Assembly (NCBI GenBank): GCA_014380365.1
Contig: JACMJZ010000012.1
Location: 186,001-250,000, forward strand
Length of the DNA: 64,000 bases
Direction: 5' to 3'
Source of the DNA: Pyrinomonadaceae bacterium
Lineage (GTDB): Bacteria; Acidobacteriota; Blastocatellia; Pyrinomonadales; Pyrinomonadaceae
In this document: piece after piece, positions 17,371-24,882 of the stretch
Numbering within the stretch: position 1 is the first letter of the stretch
Layout: each line of letters starts with the position of its first letter
Notes under the pieces: model-generated
Database searches by the model: none
What the model was told of the DNA's origin: nothing
Seen by the model: the letters and a program-made list of their open reading frames with translations, nothing else
Made by a program: the position numbers and the translations under genes

Positions 17371-18027
17371 GTGAGCTACGGGGAGCCAATCGCCCTCCAT
17401 GGGCAAATGGAATTGGACCGGGTTGCGCCCGCAGCCGCCGTGGAATCGCGCTCTTCGGCTGAGGCCGAGTTCATTGAAAGACTCAAGCAAGGTGAGGCCG
17501 CGGCGTTTGAGGAATTGGTGGCCGCGCGTTCCGGGGAAATCTTTGGACTGCTTTTCCGTCTGACTGAGAACAGCGAAGAAGCTCGCGACCTGACCCAGGA
17601 GACGTTTTTGCGGGCCTTCCAGAATATCGGACGCTTTCGCGGTGAAGCAGACATACGAACCTGGATTTACCGAATCGCGATTAACCAGGCGCGCAACCGC
17701 TGGCGCTGGTGGCGCAGACGCAGCCGAGATTCGACCGTATCGCTGGACGCGCCACTAGGCAGCTCCGATCAGCCGCTGATGGCAACGCTCGCCGCGCCTT
17801 CAGCAAACCCGGAGCAGAGGACGCTCGCTCACGAACGCGAGTTAGCTCTGAGAGCGGCCTTAGGAAAGTTGAGTCTGGCTTATAGGGAAACGGTAATCCT
17901 GCGAGACATCGAAGGGTTCACTTATGAAGAGATAGCCATGACACTGGGAATTAACGTGGGGACTGTGAAGTCGAGACTGGCGCGTGGCCGCCAGGAATTA
18001 CGTCTAAAGTTGGAAGGATCTTTGTAA
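17371..18027 (+). CDS. ECF RNA polymerase sigma factor (pair 2)
   Basis: This is a sigma-70 region 2 plus region 4 protein of 218 aa. The region 2 core is DLTQETFLRAFQNIGRFRGE with TWIYRIAINQARNRWRWWRR, and the region 4 helix-turn-helix is LRDIEGFTYEEIAMTLGINV with GTVKSRLARGRQELRLKL. The linker between them holds SSDQPLMATLAAPSANPEQR. GTG 17371 is preceded by a G-rich stretch, and a later ATG at 17407 would trim 12 residues. The partner anti-sigma gene begins 408 bp downstream, an unusually long gap filled by repeats C and D and a possible structured leader. The stop codon TAA lies at the edge of repeat C. A candidate autoregulatory promoter is upstream. Confidence 0.94.
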   Translation: MSYGEPIALHGQMELDRVAPAAAVESRSSAEAEFIERLKQGEAAAFEELVAARSGEIFGLLFRLTENSEEARDLTQETFLRAFQNIGRFRGEADIRTWIYRIAINQARNRWRWWRRRSRDSTVSLDAPLGSSDQPLMATLAAPSANPEQRTLAHERELALRAALGKLSLAYRETVILRDIEGFTYEEIAMTLGINVGTVKSRLARGRQELRLKLEGSL

Positions 18028-18118
18028 ATTTCGGATTTCGAATTGCAGATTTCGGATTGAGGTGTAAACAGGTTTGAGTTTTGCAAATCGCATTCCGAAA
18101 TCCGAATTTCGAAATTCC
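18026..18118. repeat. Word-tandem inverted repeat, family C
   Basis: The left arm at 18026-18058 is built from repeats of the word ATTTCGGATTTCG. The right arm at 18083-18118 carries the complement (ATTCCGAAATCCGAATTTCG). The left arm includes the last two bases of the sigma gene stop codon. Confidence 0.75.
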
Positions 18119-18215
18119 AGTTCGGATGGCCGACCCGCCCCGGCTCACAAACAACTCGGTGCCAAATGGGTCGAAAGTGAGAAACCGGCGGGCCTCCGAC
18201 GGAGAGTAATCAGGG

Positions 18216-18305
18216 ATGAAAGCGAATTTGAAAACGTGGCCAGCAACACCCGTTGAAGCCTCGCTTGAATCAATGACCACTCTGTGTTCGAGACTTAAGC
18301 CTTAA
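18216..18305 (+). other. Possible 29-codon leader ORF in a structured region
   Basis: ATG 18216 opens a 29-codon frame (MKANLKTWPATPVEASLE at its start) ending TAA at 18305, with GGAGAG about 10 bases upstream. The bases before it (about 18128-18210) contain several short G/C stems, including CTCC/GGAG around 18193-18204. A further hairpin (GCTCCTTT/AAAGAGGGAGC) follows at 18309-18331. It lies between the sigma gene and its anti-sigma gene. It could be a leader peptide, a remnant, or chance; no known riboswitch fits. Confidence 0.2.
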
Positions 18306-18359
18306 GTTGCTCCTTTAGCAAAAGAGGGAGCAGCCGGGGTCGGGCCGGCCATCCAGCCA

Positions 18360-18430
18360 GAAGTCAGAGATCAGATGTCAGAAAGTGACATCCGGCCTGA
18401 CCTCTGATCGCTGACCTCTGATCGCTGATT
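18360..18430. repeat. Word-tandem inverted repeat, family D
   Basis: The left arm at 18360-18381 (GAAGTCAGAGATCAGATGTC) is mirrored by the right arm at 18397-18430, made of two copies of CTGACCTCTGATCG plus a partial third. The ATG of the anti-sigma gene is 5 bp beyond the right arm and has no Shine-Dalgarno sequence. Confidence 0.78.
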
Positions 18431-18435
18431 TATTT

Positions 18436-19227
18436 ATGGGCTGCGAAGAAACAACAAGGCTGCTCTCACAGTACATCGACGATGTGCTGTCGCTCCCCGT
18501 GCGCGCCACAGTGGACGCGCACCTCGATCGCTGTCCTGTGTGCCGGGCAGACGTTGCTGAGTTACGCTCGTTGAGTCGCAGCCTCGGAAACATGGCTCGT
18601 CAATCGCCTCCTCCCGACCTTGCATCAGCAATTAACGACGCCTTGCTTATTGAATCTGCCGCGCAGCGCCAGTCGCCTAAACCGACGTTTCGCCAACTGG
18701 TAACGCTCTGGCTTGAGCCTCGCTTAATGCCATACGGTGTTGGATCGCTTGCTTCCGTCATCCTCTTTGTTTCGATGTTTGCCGGATTTCGCCCGCACTT
18801 TATCGCCATACATGAAGCTGCCAGACAAAACAATGCGGCATTCGTGCAGGCAAGTCGCGGCTATGACCTGAATCAGCCAGTAACGCCTGAGGATTTTTCT
18901 GCAACCCGCGCGCCTTTCGCCGAGCAGTCGCCCAGTCTCAATCCGGACGGCGCGCTGGCGGTGCTAACCAGCTCCTACATTCAGCCACGCGCGGATGTTT
19001 ATCAGGATGCTGACGACATGATTGTAGTCGCTGACGTTTTTAGTAACGGAACGGCGGCGCTGGCCGATGTGGTCCAAGCGCCGCGCAATCGGCGAATGCT
19101 GGCCGAATTTGAACTTGCCCTCCGCGAAAGCACTGCGTTCGTTCCAGCGTCACTTGATCGTCGACCGGACACAATGCGCGTGGTTTTCACAATGCAGAAG
19201 GTAGACGTGCGCGGCACAGATTTCTAA
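18436..19227 (+). CDS. Anti-sigma factor, zf-HC2 type (pair 2)
   Basis: The zinc-binding anti-sigma domain is at the N-terminus: Cys3 (MGCEETTRLL) and then HLDRCPVCRADV (HxxxCxxC). A single membrane helix lies at about residues 98-115 (GVGSLASVILFVSMFAGF), followed by an extracytoplasmic domain without recognised motifs. It should hold the pair 2 sigma factor at the membrane. The start codon sits 5 bp after repeat D, with only TTATTT between them and no ribosome site, so its translation may depend on the repeat hairpin or on leaderless-like initiation. Separation from its sigma gene by 408 bp is unusual for such pairs. Confidence 0.85.
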   Translation: MGCEETTRLLSQYIDDVLSLPVRATVDAHLDRCPVCRADVAELRSLSRSLGNMARQSPPPDLASAINDALLIESAAQRQSPKPTFRQLVTLWLEPRLMPYGVGSLASVILFVSMFAGFRPHFIAIHEAARQNNAAFVQASRGYDLNQPVTPEDFSATRAPFAEQSPSLNPDGALAVLTSSYIQPRADVYQDADDMIVVADVFSNGTAALADVVQAPRNRRMLAEFELALRESTAFVPASLDRRPDTMRVVFTMQKVDVRGTDF

Positions 19228-19304
19228 CCCCTTCGCAATCTCACTCCCTTCACGCCTGTCTGAACTTTCAAGAAGCCACCTGAGGCTGGGTAATGCTGTA
19301 GTTT

Positions 19305-19401
19305 CCTTTGCGGCCCTTTGCGAGTTTCTTTGCGATCTTTGCGGTAAAAAATGCCAGAAGGACCGCAAAGGACGCGAAGGAAGACGCAAAGTCACGCAAA
19401 G
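19305..19401. repeat. Word-tandem inverted repeat, family E
   Basis: The left arm at 19305-19345 repeats the word TTTGCGnnC (CTTTGCGGCCCTTTGCGAG and so on). The right arm at 19362-19401 holds the complementary words CGCAAAGGACGCGAAGG and GACGCAAAGTCACGCAAAG. It occupies most of the 315-bp gap before gcvT. Confidence 0.8.
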
Positions 19402-19542
19402 AGAATTGCAATTCCCCAAACTTCATCTGCTTCGGTTTGACTCGCTTGACGCACCGCACGCCGCATGTTAGTTTGCGGATTCACCCTTTCTATTAAGTTA
19501 CTTTGATGAAATCGGGCTAGGAAATAGCTTGAGAAGACGCGC

Positions 19543-20664
19543 ATGACTGCTGTCGCATCAGAACTCAAACAAACCCCACTCAACGACGCTCATCGCAAAA
19601 TGGGCGGGCGCATGGTTGACTTTGGCGGTTGGGACATGCCGGTGCAGTATCCCGCGGGCACAATCGCGGAGCACCTGCGCACGCGCACGCACGCGGGACT
19701 CTTCGATGTGTCCCACATGGGGGAGATTGACGTCACCGGTCCTGAATCCATCCAGTTCATTAATCGCCTGACATCCAACGACGCGTCTAAGCTCATCGAC
19801 GGCCAGGCACAATACTCGGCGTTGACCACGCCCCAGGGAACAGTCATCGACGATCTGTTGGTTTATCGTTTTGCGTCTGATCGATTCATGCTCGTGGTCA
19901 ATGCTGGCACGACTGAAAAGGACTGGGACTGGATACTCGCCCATCGGGGAGACGAAAGCGTCGAGCTGAAGAATGTAAGCGCAGACTATTGCCAGCTTGC
20001 CCTTCAAGGTCCTGACGCGCTGAATATCCTGCAGGGACTTACCAGCACCGCGCTTGCGGAAATCAAGTACTATCATTTCACCGAAGGCCAGGTCGATGGG
20101 ACTGACGCCATCATTTCGCGCACGGGGTACACGGGCGAGGATGGCTTCGAAGTCTACGCCACAGCCGGCAAAGCTGAACAGATCTGGAACAGAATGCTCG
20201 AGGAAGGCGCTTACGGTTCTCCGGAAGGTGTGCTTCCCTGCGGCTTGGCTGCACGAAACACTCTGCGACTCGAAGCCGGAATGGCGCTTTACGGCCATGA
20301 GATTGACGAAACGACCACTCTCCTGGAAGCGAATCTCGGCTGGATTTGTAAACTAAACAAAGGCGACTTTATCGGTCGCGACGTGCTGGCAAAGCAGAAG
20401 GAAGAGGGCGTGACCCGGCGCCTCGTGGGATTTGAAGTGACGGAACGTGGCATCGCTCGCGACGGACAGGACGTGTTGATTGACGGGGCGCGCGCGGGAA
20501 CTGTCACATCGGGAAGTCCTGCGCCTTACTTGAAAAAGAACATTGGCATGGCGTATGTGCCGACAGAGTTTGCAAAAGAAGGCCAAGAGATTCAAATTAA
20601 TGTGCGCGGAAAACTCACCGGCGCTGAGATAGTGAAGGTGCCCTTTTACAAGCGCGAGAAATAG
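19543..20664 (+). CDS. gcvT: Glycine cleavage system T protein (aminomethyltransferase)
   Basis: GcvT releases ammonia from the aminomethyl-lipoyl arm of H protein and passes the methylene group to tetrahydrofolate. Family landmarks are visible throughout: MGGRMVDFGGWDMPVQY near residue 25, LFDVSHMGEIDVTGP, ISRTGYTGEDGFEVY with the acidic folate/arginine-binding region, and LGWICKLNKGDFIGRDVL. The length of 373 aa is normal. GAGAAG lies ahead of the ATG. It is the first gene of gcvT-gcvH-gcvPA-gcvPB, 48 bp before gcvH. I found no glycine-riboswitch-like sequence in its leader; the leader is dominated by repeat E. Confidence 0.97.
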   Translation: MTAVASELKQTPLNDAHRKMGGRMVDFGGWDMPVQYPAGTIAEHLRTRTHAGLFDVSHMGEIDVTGPESIQFINRLTSNDASKLIDGQAQYSALTTPQGTVIDDLLVYRFASDRFMLVVNAGTTEKDWDWILAHRGDESVELKNVSADYCQLALQGPDALNILQGLTSTALAEIKYYHFTEGQVDGTDAIISRTGYTGEDGFEVYATAGKAEQIWNRMLEEGAYGSPEGVLPCGLAARNTLRLEAGMALYGHEIDETTTLLEANLGWICKLNKGDFIGRDVLAKQKEEGVTRRLVGFEVTERGIARDGQDVLIDGARAGTVTSGSPAPYLKKNIGMAYVPTEFAKEGQEIQINVRGKLTGAEIVKVPFYKREK

Positions 20665-20712
20665 CAATCGGTTTGTTTTCAGTGAGCGAAATCCAGGACA
20701 GACGGAGGCAAC

Positions 20713-21105
20713 ATGGCTAACGTTCCCGAAGATCTACATTACAGCAAAGACCATGAGTGGGTACGAGTCGATGGCGATGTCGCCACTGTTGGGATTACGG
20801 ATTACGCGCAGAATTCGCTCGGCGACGTGGTCTATGTCGAGCTGCCTAAAGCTGACGAACAGTTTAATGCCAATGAATCGTTTGGCTCGGTAGAGTCAGT
20901 AAAGGCTGTGTCCGAAGTGTTCTCGCCGGTTTCTGGAGCAGTCGTCGAAGCTCATGAATCTCTGGGCGATGATCCAGAGAAGGTGAACACCGATCCCTAC
21001 GGCGAAGGTTGGATGATTCGGATCAAGATGTCGAATCCAGGTGAAGTGGACAGTCTCCTCACTGCGGCGGAATACGAAGATTTCACGAAAGCGGAGACGG
21101 AGTAA
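20713..21105 (+). CDS. gcvH: Glycine cleavage system H protein
   Basis: This is the lipoyl carrier of the glycine cleavage complex, 130 aa. The lipoylation lysine is Lys64 in GSVESVKAVSEVFSPVSG, the standard H-protein context. It begins with the usual YSKDHEWVRV strand and ends with the helical VDSLLTAAEYEDF tail. A strong ribosome site GGAGG precedes the ATG by five bases. It lies between gcvT (48 bp) and gcvPA (3 bp), consistent with one transcript and coupled translation of gcvPA. Confidence 0.98.
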   Translation: MANVPEDLHYSKDHEWVRVDGDVATVGITDYAQNSLGDVVYVELPKADEQFNANESFGSVESVKAVSEVFSPVSGAVVEAHESLGDDPEKVNTDPYGEGWMIRIKMSNPGEVDSLLTAAEYEDFTKAETE

Positions 21106-21108
21106 CGC

Positions 21109-22482
21109 GTGCGCTACATCCCCAACTCGCCCGAGGAGCGGGCGGAGATGCTTCGCCAGATCGGGCTAAACTCCGCAGAGGAATTATTCGAATCGATCCC
21201 CAAGGAATTACGTTTAGCCAGGAATCTGAATACACCCGCGGCTCTTTCTGAGATAGAGTTGTTGGCCGGCTTCGAACGACTCGCTGCGCGCAACCCCGGA
21301 GCGGGTCGATCAAGCTTCCTGGGCGCCGGCGCTTACCAGCACTACATCCCTACCGTAGTTGACCATATTGTTTCCCGTTCTGAATTTTTCACTGCCTACA
21401 CGCCTTATCAACCGGAGATTTCGCAAGGCACGCTCCAGGTGATTTTTGAATTTCAAACACTGGTGTGTCAGTTAACGGGAATGGAAGTGGCGAATGCTTC
21501 GATGTACGACGGTTCAACCGCCCTGGCCGAGGCGGTCTTGATGGCGGAGCGGGTCACCCGGAAATCGAAAGTTATCGCTTGCGGCGCCATCCACCCTGAG
21601 TATCTTGAAGTTGTAAACACCTATGTTCAGCATGCCGGCATTGAGCTGATCCATGCCGATTTCGATCGTGGCACCGGACAAATCTCAGGCGCGTTAGCTG
21701 AATTGCTTGACGATAAGACTGCCGCGATTGTGGTGCAATCGCCTAATTTCTTCGGCTGCATTGAAGATTTGACCTCACTCGCGGAGCAAGCGCACGCGGT
21801 TGGCGCGCTCTTGATCGTCGCTGTCACCGAAGCGATCTCGCTTGGGCTTTTGAAGTCGCCGGGAGCCTGTGGGGCCGACATCGTTGTCGCCGAGGGTCAG
21901 TCGTTCGGCGTCCCACTCTCGTTTGGCGGGCCATATGTCGGTCTCTTCGCCACTCGCGAGAAGCATGCGCGACAAATACCCGGACGCCTGGTTGGCGAGG
22001 CGTATGACAAGCAGGGACGGCGAGGTTTCGTTCTGACTCTCGCCACGCGCGAGCAACACATACGCCGCGAAAAGGCTACGTCGAACATCTGCACCAATGA
22101 AGGGTTGATTGCGCTCGCGGCCACCGTCTACCTGGAGACGATGGGCCGGCGCGGGTTGCAGGAGGTGGCGCGCCAATGTGCACTGAAGACTGCCTACGCG
22201 GCAAAGCGGATCTCTGAGATTAATGGTTTTTCAATTCCCTTTTCCGGCCCTCGCTTCAATGAGTTCGTGGTGCGCGCGCCGGTCAAGGCTGCCGAGTTGC
22301 TGGGGCGACTGGCCTCGGAGAAAAATATTACGGGTGGGTTGGCTTTGTCGCGCTACTTCGCCGACCGTCCGAATGACTTCCTGGTTTGCGTAACCGAAAT
22401 CAACTCGCGCGCCGAGATAGACGTGCTCGTTGACGGCCTGTCTGGCATTTCTAAACACAAAGACACGAAGACACCAAGCTGA
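21109..22482 (+). CDS. gcvPA: Glycine dehydrogenase (decarboxylating) subunit 1
   Basis: This is the N-terminal half of the P protein in organisms with a split, heterotetrameric glycine decarboxylase. It has the fold type I aminotransferase layout without the PLP lysine, which is in subunit 2. Recognisable blocks are SFLGAGAYQHYIPTVVDHIV, FFTAYTPYQPEISQGTLQ, MEVANASMYDGSTALAEA and the late REQHIRREKATSNICTNE. GTG 21109 follows the gcvH stop by 3 bp. The final residues (roughly SKHKDTKTPS) are encoded by the left arm of repeat F, so the protein carries a short foreign tail added by the element. Function is unlikely to be affected, since the family normally ends about there. Confidence 0.97.
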   Translation: MRYIPNSPEERAEMLRQIGLNSAEELFESIPKELRLARNLNTPAALSEIELLAGFERLAARNPGAGRSSFLGAGAYQHYIPTVVDHIVSRSEFFTAYTPYQPEISQGTLQVIFEFQTLVCQLTGMEVANASMYDGSTALAEAVLMAERVTRKSKVIACGAIHPEYLEVVNTYVQHAGIELIHADFDRGTGQISGALAELLDDKTAAIVVQSPNFFGCIEDLTSLAEQAHAVGALLIVAVTEAISLGLLKSPGACGADIVVAEGQSFGVPLSFGGPYVGLFATREKHARQIPGRLVGEAYDKQGRRGFVLTLATREQHIRREKATSNICTNEGLIALAATVYLETMGRRGLQEVARQCALKTAYAAKRISEINGFSIPFSGPRFNEFVVRAPVKAAELLGRLASEKNITGGLALSRYFADRPNDFLVCVTEINSRAEIDVLVDGLSGISKHKDTKTPS

Positions 22483-22521
22483 AAGCAGCTCCGACCTTTG
22501 TGCCTTCGTGTCCTAGTGGTT
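22451..22521. repeat. Word-tandem inverted repeat, family F, overlapping gcvPA
   Basis: The left arm at 22451-22478 (AAACACAAAGACACGAAGAC and so on) and right arm at 22496-22521 (CTTTGTGCCTTCGTGTCC) pair as an imperfect hairpin of the word ACACAAAGACACGAAG. The gcvPA stop codon lies at the base of the loop. The gcvPB start is 12 bp after the right arm, without a ribosome site. Confidence 0.82.
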
Positions 22522-22532
22522 AATCGTCGCTT

Positions 22533-24107
22533 ATGAAATCCAACATCACCAAAGTTACTTCGCACATCAGCCACAACGAGGCGTTGATTTTTGAACGCTC
22601 GCAGACGGGCCGGATTGGATATCGTTTGCCTCCGCTCGATGTCGATGAGTTTCCAATCGACGACCTCATACCAAAAGAGTTTCAATGCGACAACGATTTG
22701 GAAGGACTACCGGAAGTTAGCGAGGTTGACGTGATTCGTCACTTCACGCGCATGTCCACCTGGAACTATTCCATCGATCTCGGGATGTATCCGCTCGGCT
22801 CATGCACGATGAAGTACAACTCCCGCTTGAACGAAAAGGTGGCGCGCATTCCCGGCTTTGCGAACCTGCACCCGCTCGCCAGCGAGAACGACGCGCAGGG
22901 AGCCTTGCAGGTAATTTATGAGCTCCAGGAGCACCTCGCGGAAATTACCGGCTTGCCTGGCATTTCATTGCAGCCCGCAGCCGGCGCCCACGGGGAAATG
23001 ACCGGCGTAATGATCATTCGCGCCTTCATTGACGCGCGCGACGGCCAGGCTGCCTCCGCCCAACGCCGCACGATGTTGATCCCAGACAGTGCGCATGGCA
23101 CCAACCCAGCTTCCGCGCATCTTTCTGGTTTTTCAGTGAAGACGATTCGATCCACACCCGAGGGTTTGACCGATCTTGCACACTTGCGTGAGCTTTGCGT
23201 CGGTGGACATGTAGCCGGGCTCATGCTTACGAATCCCAACACCCTCGGACTCTTTGAGAAGAACATTCAGGAGATTTGCCGGATTGTGCACGACGCCGGC
23301 GGGCTCGTCTACATGGACGGGGCCAACATGAATGCGCTCGTAGGAGTTGCGCGGCCAGGCGACATGGGAGTCGATGTCATCCACCTCAACCTGCATAAGA
23401 CATTTTCAACGCCCCATGGCGGCGGCGGCCCCGGCTGTGGTCCCTGTTGTTGTACGAAAGAGCTTGAGCCGTTTCTGCCCGTCCCTCGAATTGTCAGAAG
23501 CCGGAGCGTTAGCGAAGGGGCCCCAAGTGAAGCCGCTGCCAAATCCGATACTTACAAACTCGATTTCAACTACCCTCAGTCGATCGGCCGAGTAAAAGCC
23601 TTCTTCGGCAACTACGGGATGATGCTGCGGGCCCTGGCCTATATTCAAACTCACGGTAACGACGGCTTGCGCGAAGCGACCGAAGCTGCCGTCCTCAATG
23701 CGCGCTATATTGCACAAGGCTTAGCCGGCGATTACGAAAAACCCTTCGACGCCGATCCCATGCACGAAGTGGTCTTCACGGACAAACGACAGACGCGCAA
23801 AGGCGTCCACACCCTCGACATCGCCAAACGGCTGATCGATTACGGCTTCCATCCGATGACAATCTATTTTCCCCTCATCGTTTCCGGCGCGATGCTGATC
23901 GAGCCCACCGAGTCAGTTGGGCATCAGGAGTTGGATCAGTTCATCGAAGCCATGAGTTCGATAGCTCGCGAAGCTATTGAAGACCCGGAATTGGTTCTGA
24001 ACGCACCCCACTCGACACGCATCGGCCGCCTCGACGAAGCCGCCGCCGCCCGCAAGCCGGTGCTACGCTGGAAACCGAAGCAGGCAGCGACCACAGCACA
24101 AACGTAA
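22533..24107 (+). CDS. gcvPB: Glycine dehydrogenase (decarboxylating) subunit 2
   Basis: This is the PLP-bearing half of the split P protein. The Schiff-base lysine is Lys289 in HLNLHKTFSTPHGGGGPG. Other family blocks are YPLGSCTMKYNSRLNEK, GISLQPAAGAHGEMTGVM and PDSAHGTNPASAHLSGF. The length of 524 aa is slightly above the usual 480-510, with a short loop around VSEGAPSEAAAKSDTYKLDF. No Shine-Dalgarno sequence precedes the ATG; repeat F occupies that space, which raises the question of how initiation is achieved. It is the last gene of the gcv operon. Confidence 0.97.
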   Translation: MKSNITKVTSHISHNEALIFERSQTGRIGYRLPPLDVDEFPIDDLIPKEFQCDNDLEGLPEVSEVDVIRHFTRMSTWNYSIDLGMYPLGSCTMKYNSRLNEKVARIPGFANLHPLASENDAQGALQVIYELQEHLAEITGLPGISLQPAAGAHGEMTGVMIIRAFIDARDGQAASAQRRTMLIPDSAHGTNPASAHLSGFSVKTIRSTPEGLTDLAHLRELCVGGHVAGLMLTNPNTLGLFEKNIQEICRIVHDAGGLVYMDGANMNALVGVARPGDMGVDVIHLNLHKTFSTPHGGGGPGCGPCCCTKELEPFLPVPRIVRSRSVSEGAPSEAAAKSDTYKLDFNYPQSIGRVKAFFGNYGMMLRALAYIQTHGNDGLREATEAAVLNARYIAQGLAGDYEKPFDADPMHEVVFTDKRQTRKGVHTLDIAKRLIDYGFHPMTIYFPLIVSGAMLIEPTESVGHQELDQFIEAMSSIAREAIEDPELVLNAPHSTRIGRLDEAAAARKPVLRWKPKQAATTAQT

Positions 24108-24143
24108 AATTCCTCCAGCTGAAGTGCTATACTTAGTCTCGCC

Positions 24144-24368
24144 ATGCGTAAAGTAGACGAAGACTATTTCCTCAATCCTCCGCCAGGTTCAGCTGCCGAG
24201 CGGGCGGTGGAATTTGGCGTCGATCTGACCCTCACTCTCGAAAATCTCCGCCTCACGCCCGAAGAACGAATTCGCAAGCTCGACTCCTTCATAACAGGAG
24301 TAGCGAGGCTGAAAGCCTCTGCGCGCAGGTTGGGGCCAAGAGATGCCGCCGATAATGAGCATTATTGA
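24144..24368 (+). CDS. Small protein preceding a nucleotidyltransferase
   Basis: This is a 74-aa soluble, charged and mostly helical protein (VDLTLTLENLRLTPEERIRK then LDSFITGVARLKASAR). I do not recognise a family, but size, helical character and the 26-bp overlap with a nucleotidyltransferase gene are what is seen for the first gene of a toxin-antitoxin or regulator/NTase pair. A TATACT sequence lies about 15 bp upstream of its ATG and may be a -10 element, suggesting the pair is transcribed separately from the gcv operon 37 bp away. Function is inferred from context only. Confidence 0.6.
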   Translation: MRKVDEDYFLNPPPGSAAERAVEFGVDLTLTLENLRLTPEERIRKLDSFITGVARLKASARRLGPRDAADNEHY

Positions 24369-24861
24369 AGCGCCGCTCAAGCTGCTTGGCGAACATGCAG
24401 TTGAGTGCGTGATCATCGGTGGAGTGGCAGCAACACTTCACGGTTCGACAATCCTAACCAACGACCTCGATGTTTGTTACGGGCGGGATCCGGCAAATCT
24501 TGAAAGACTTGCCAACGCGCTTCGGTCAGTTCACGCACGCCTACGAAATGCTCCGGAGAACCTATCATTCATCCTGGACGCCGAAACCTTGCTGAGAGGT
24601 TTGAACTTCACTTTCGCGACGGACGTCGGAAGCTTGGATCTACTCGGAGAAGTGCGAGGATTAGGTTACTTCGCGGACGTGGTTGAGGGCTCGGCTCTCT
24701 TCGAGTTATTTGGTTATAGGTTTCCAGTTCTGGACATAGCAAAGCTGATCATCGCAAAACGCACGGCAGGTCGCCCCAAGGACCTCATCGCAATACCTGA
24801 GCTTGAGGCAATACTGCAGCGTCAGATCACCAACAAAGTTGAAGGGTATGGAACTGAGTAA
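24343..24861 (+). CDS. Minimal nucleotidyltransferase-fold protein
   Basis: The N-terminal half has the nucleotidyltransferase signature: IIGGVAATLHGS followed by TNDLDVCYG, giving the GG helix turn and the paired acids Asp41 and Asp43. A third strand with acid (GSLDLLGEVRG) follows about 60 residues later. Such stand-alone domains of 150-200 aa occur as AbiEii-like or MNT-type partners in toxin-antitoxin modules, where they nucleotidylate tRNA or a partner protein. It overlaps the small gene before it by 26 bp; an ATG at 24355 is an alternative start. The substrate cannot be deduced. Confidence 0.75.
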   Translation: MPPIMSIIEAPLKLLGEHAVECVIIGGVAATLHGSTILTNDLDVCYGRDPANLERLANALRSVHARLRNAPENLSFILDAETLLRGLNFTFATDVGSLDLLGEVRGLGYFADVVEGSALFELFGYRFPVLDIAKLIIAKRTAGRPKDLIAIPELEAILQRQITNKVEGYGTE

Positions 24862-24882
24862 CGATTGCTCGGAACTACAAAC

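Noticed and set aside
18128-18216. c-di-GMP (GEMM-I) or cobalamin riboswitch
   Set aside because: Only a GTCGAAAG tetraloop-like piece and a CCTCCG resemble these; the conserved core sequences are missing.
19228-19542. Glycine riboswitch ahead of gcvT
   Set aside because: No conserved glycine-aptamer core is visible; the region is explained by repeat E and a short leader.
19558-20298. 246-codon minus-strand frame opposite gcvT
   Set aside because: It is the antisense shadow of a well-conserved gene, with no recognisable motif.
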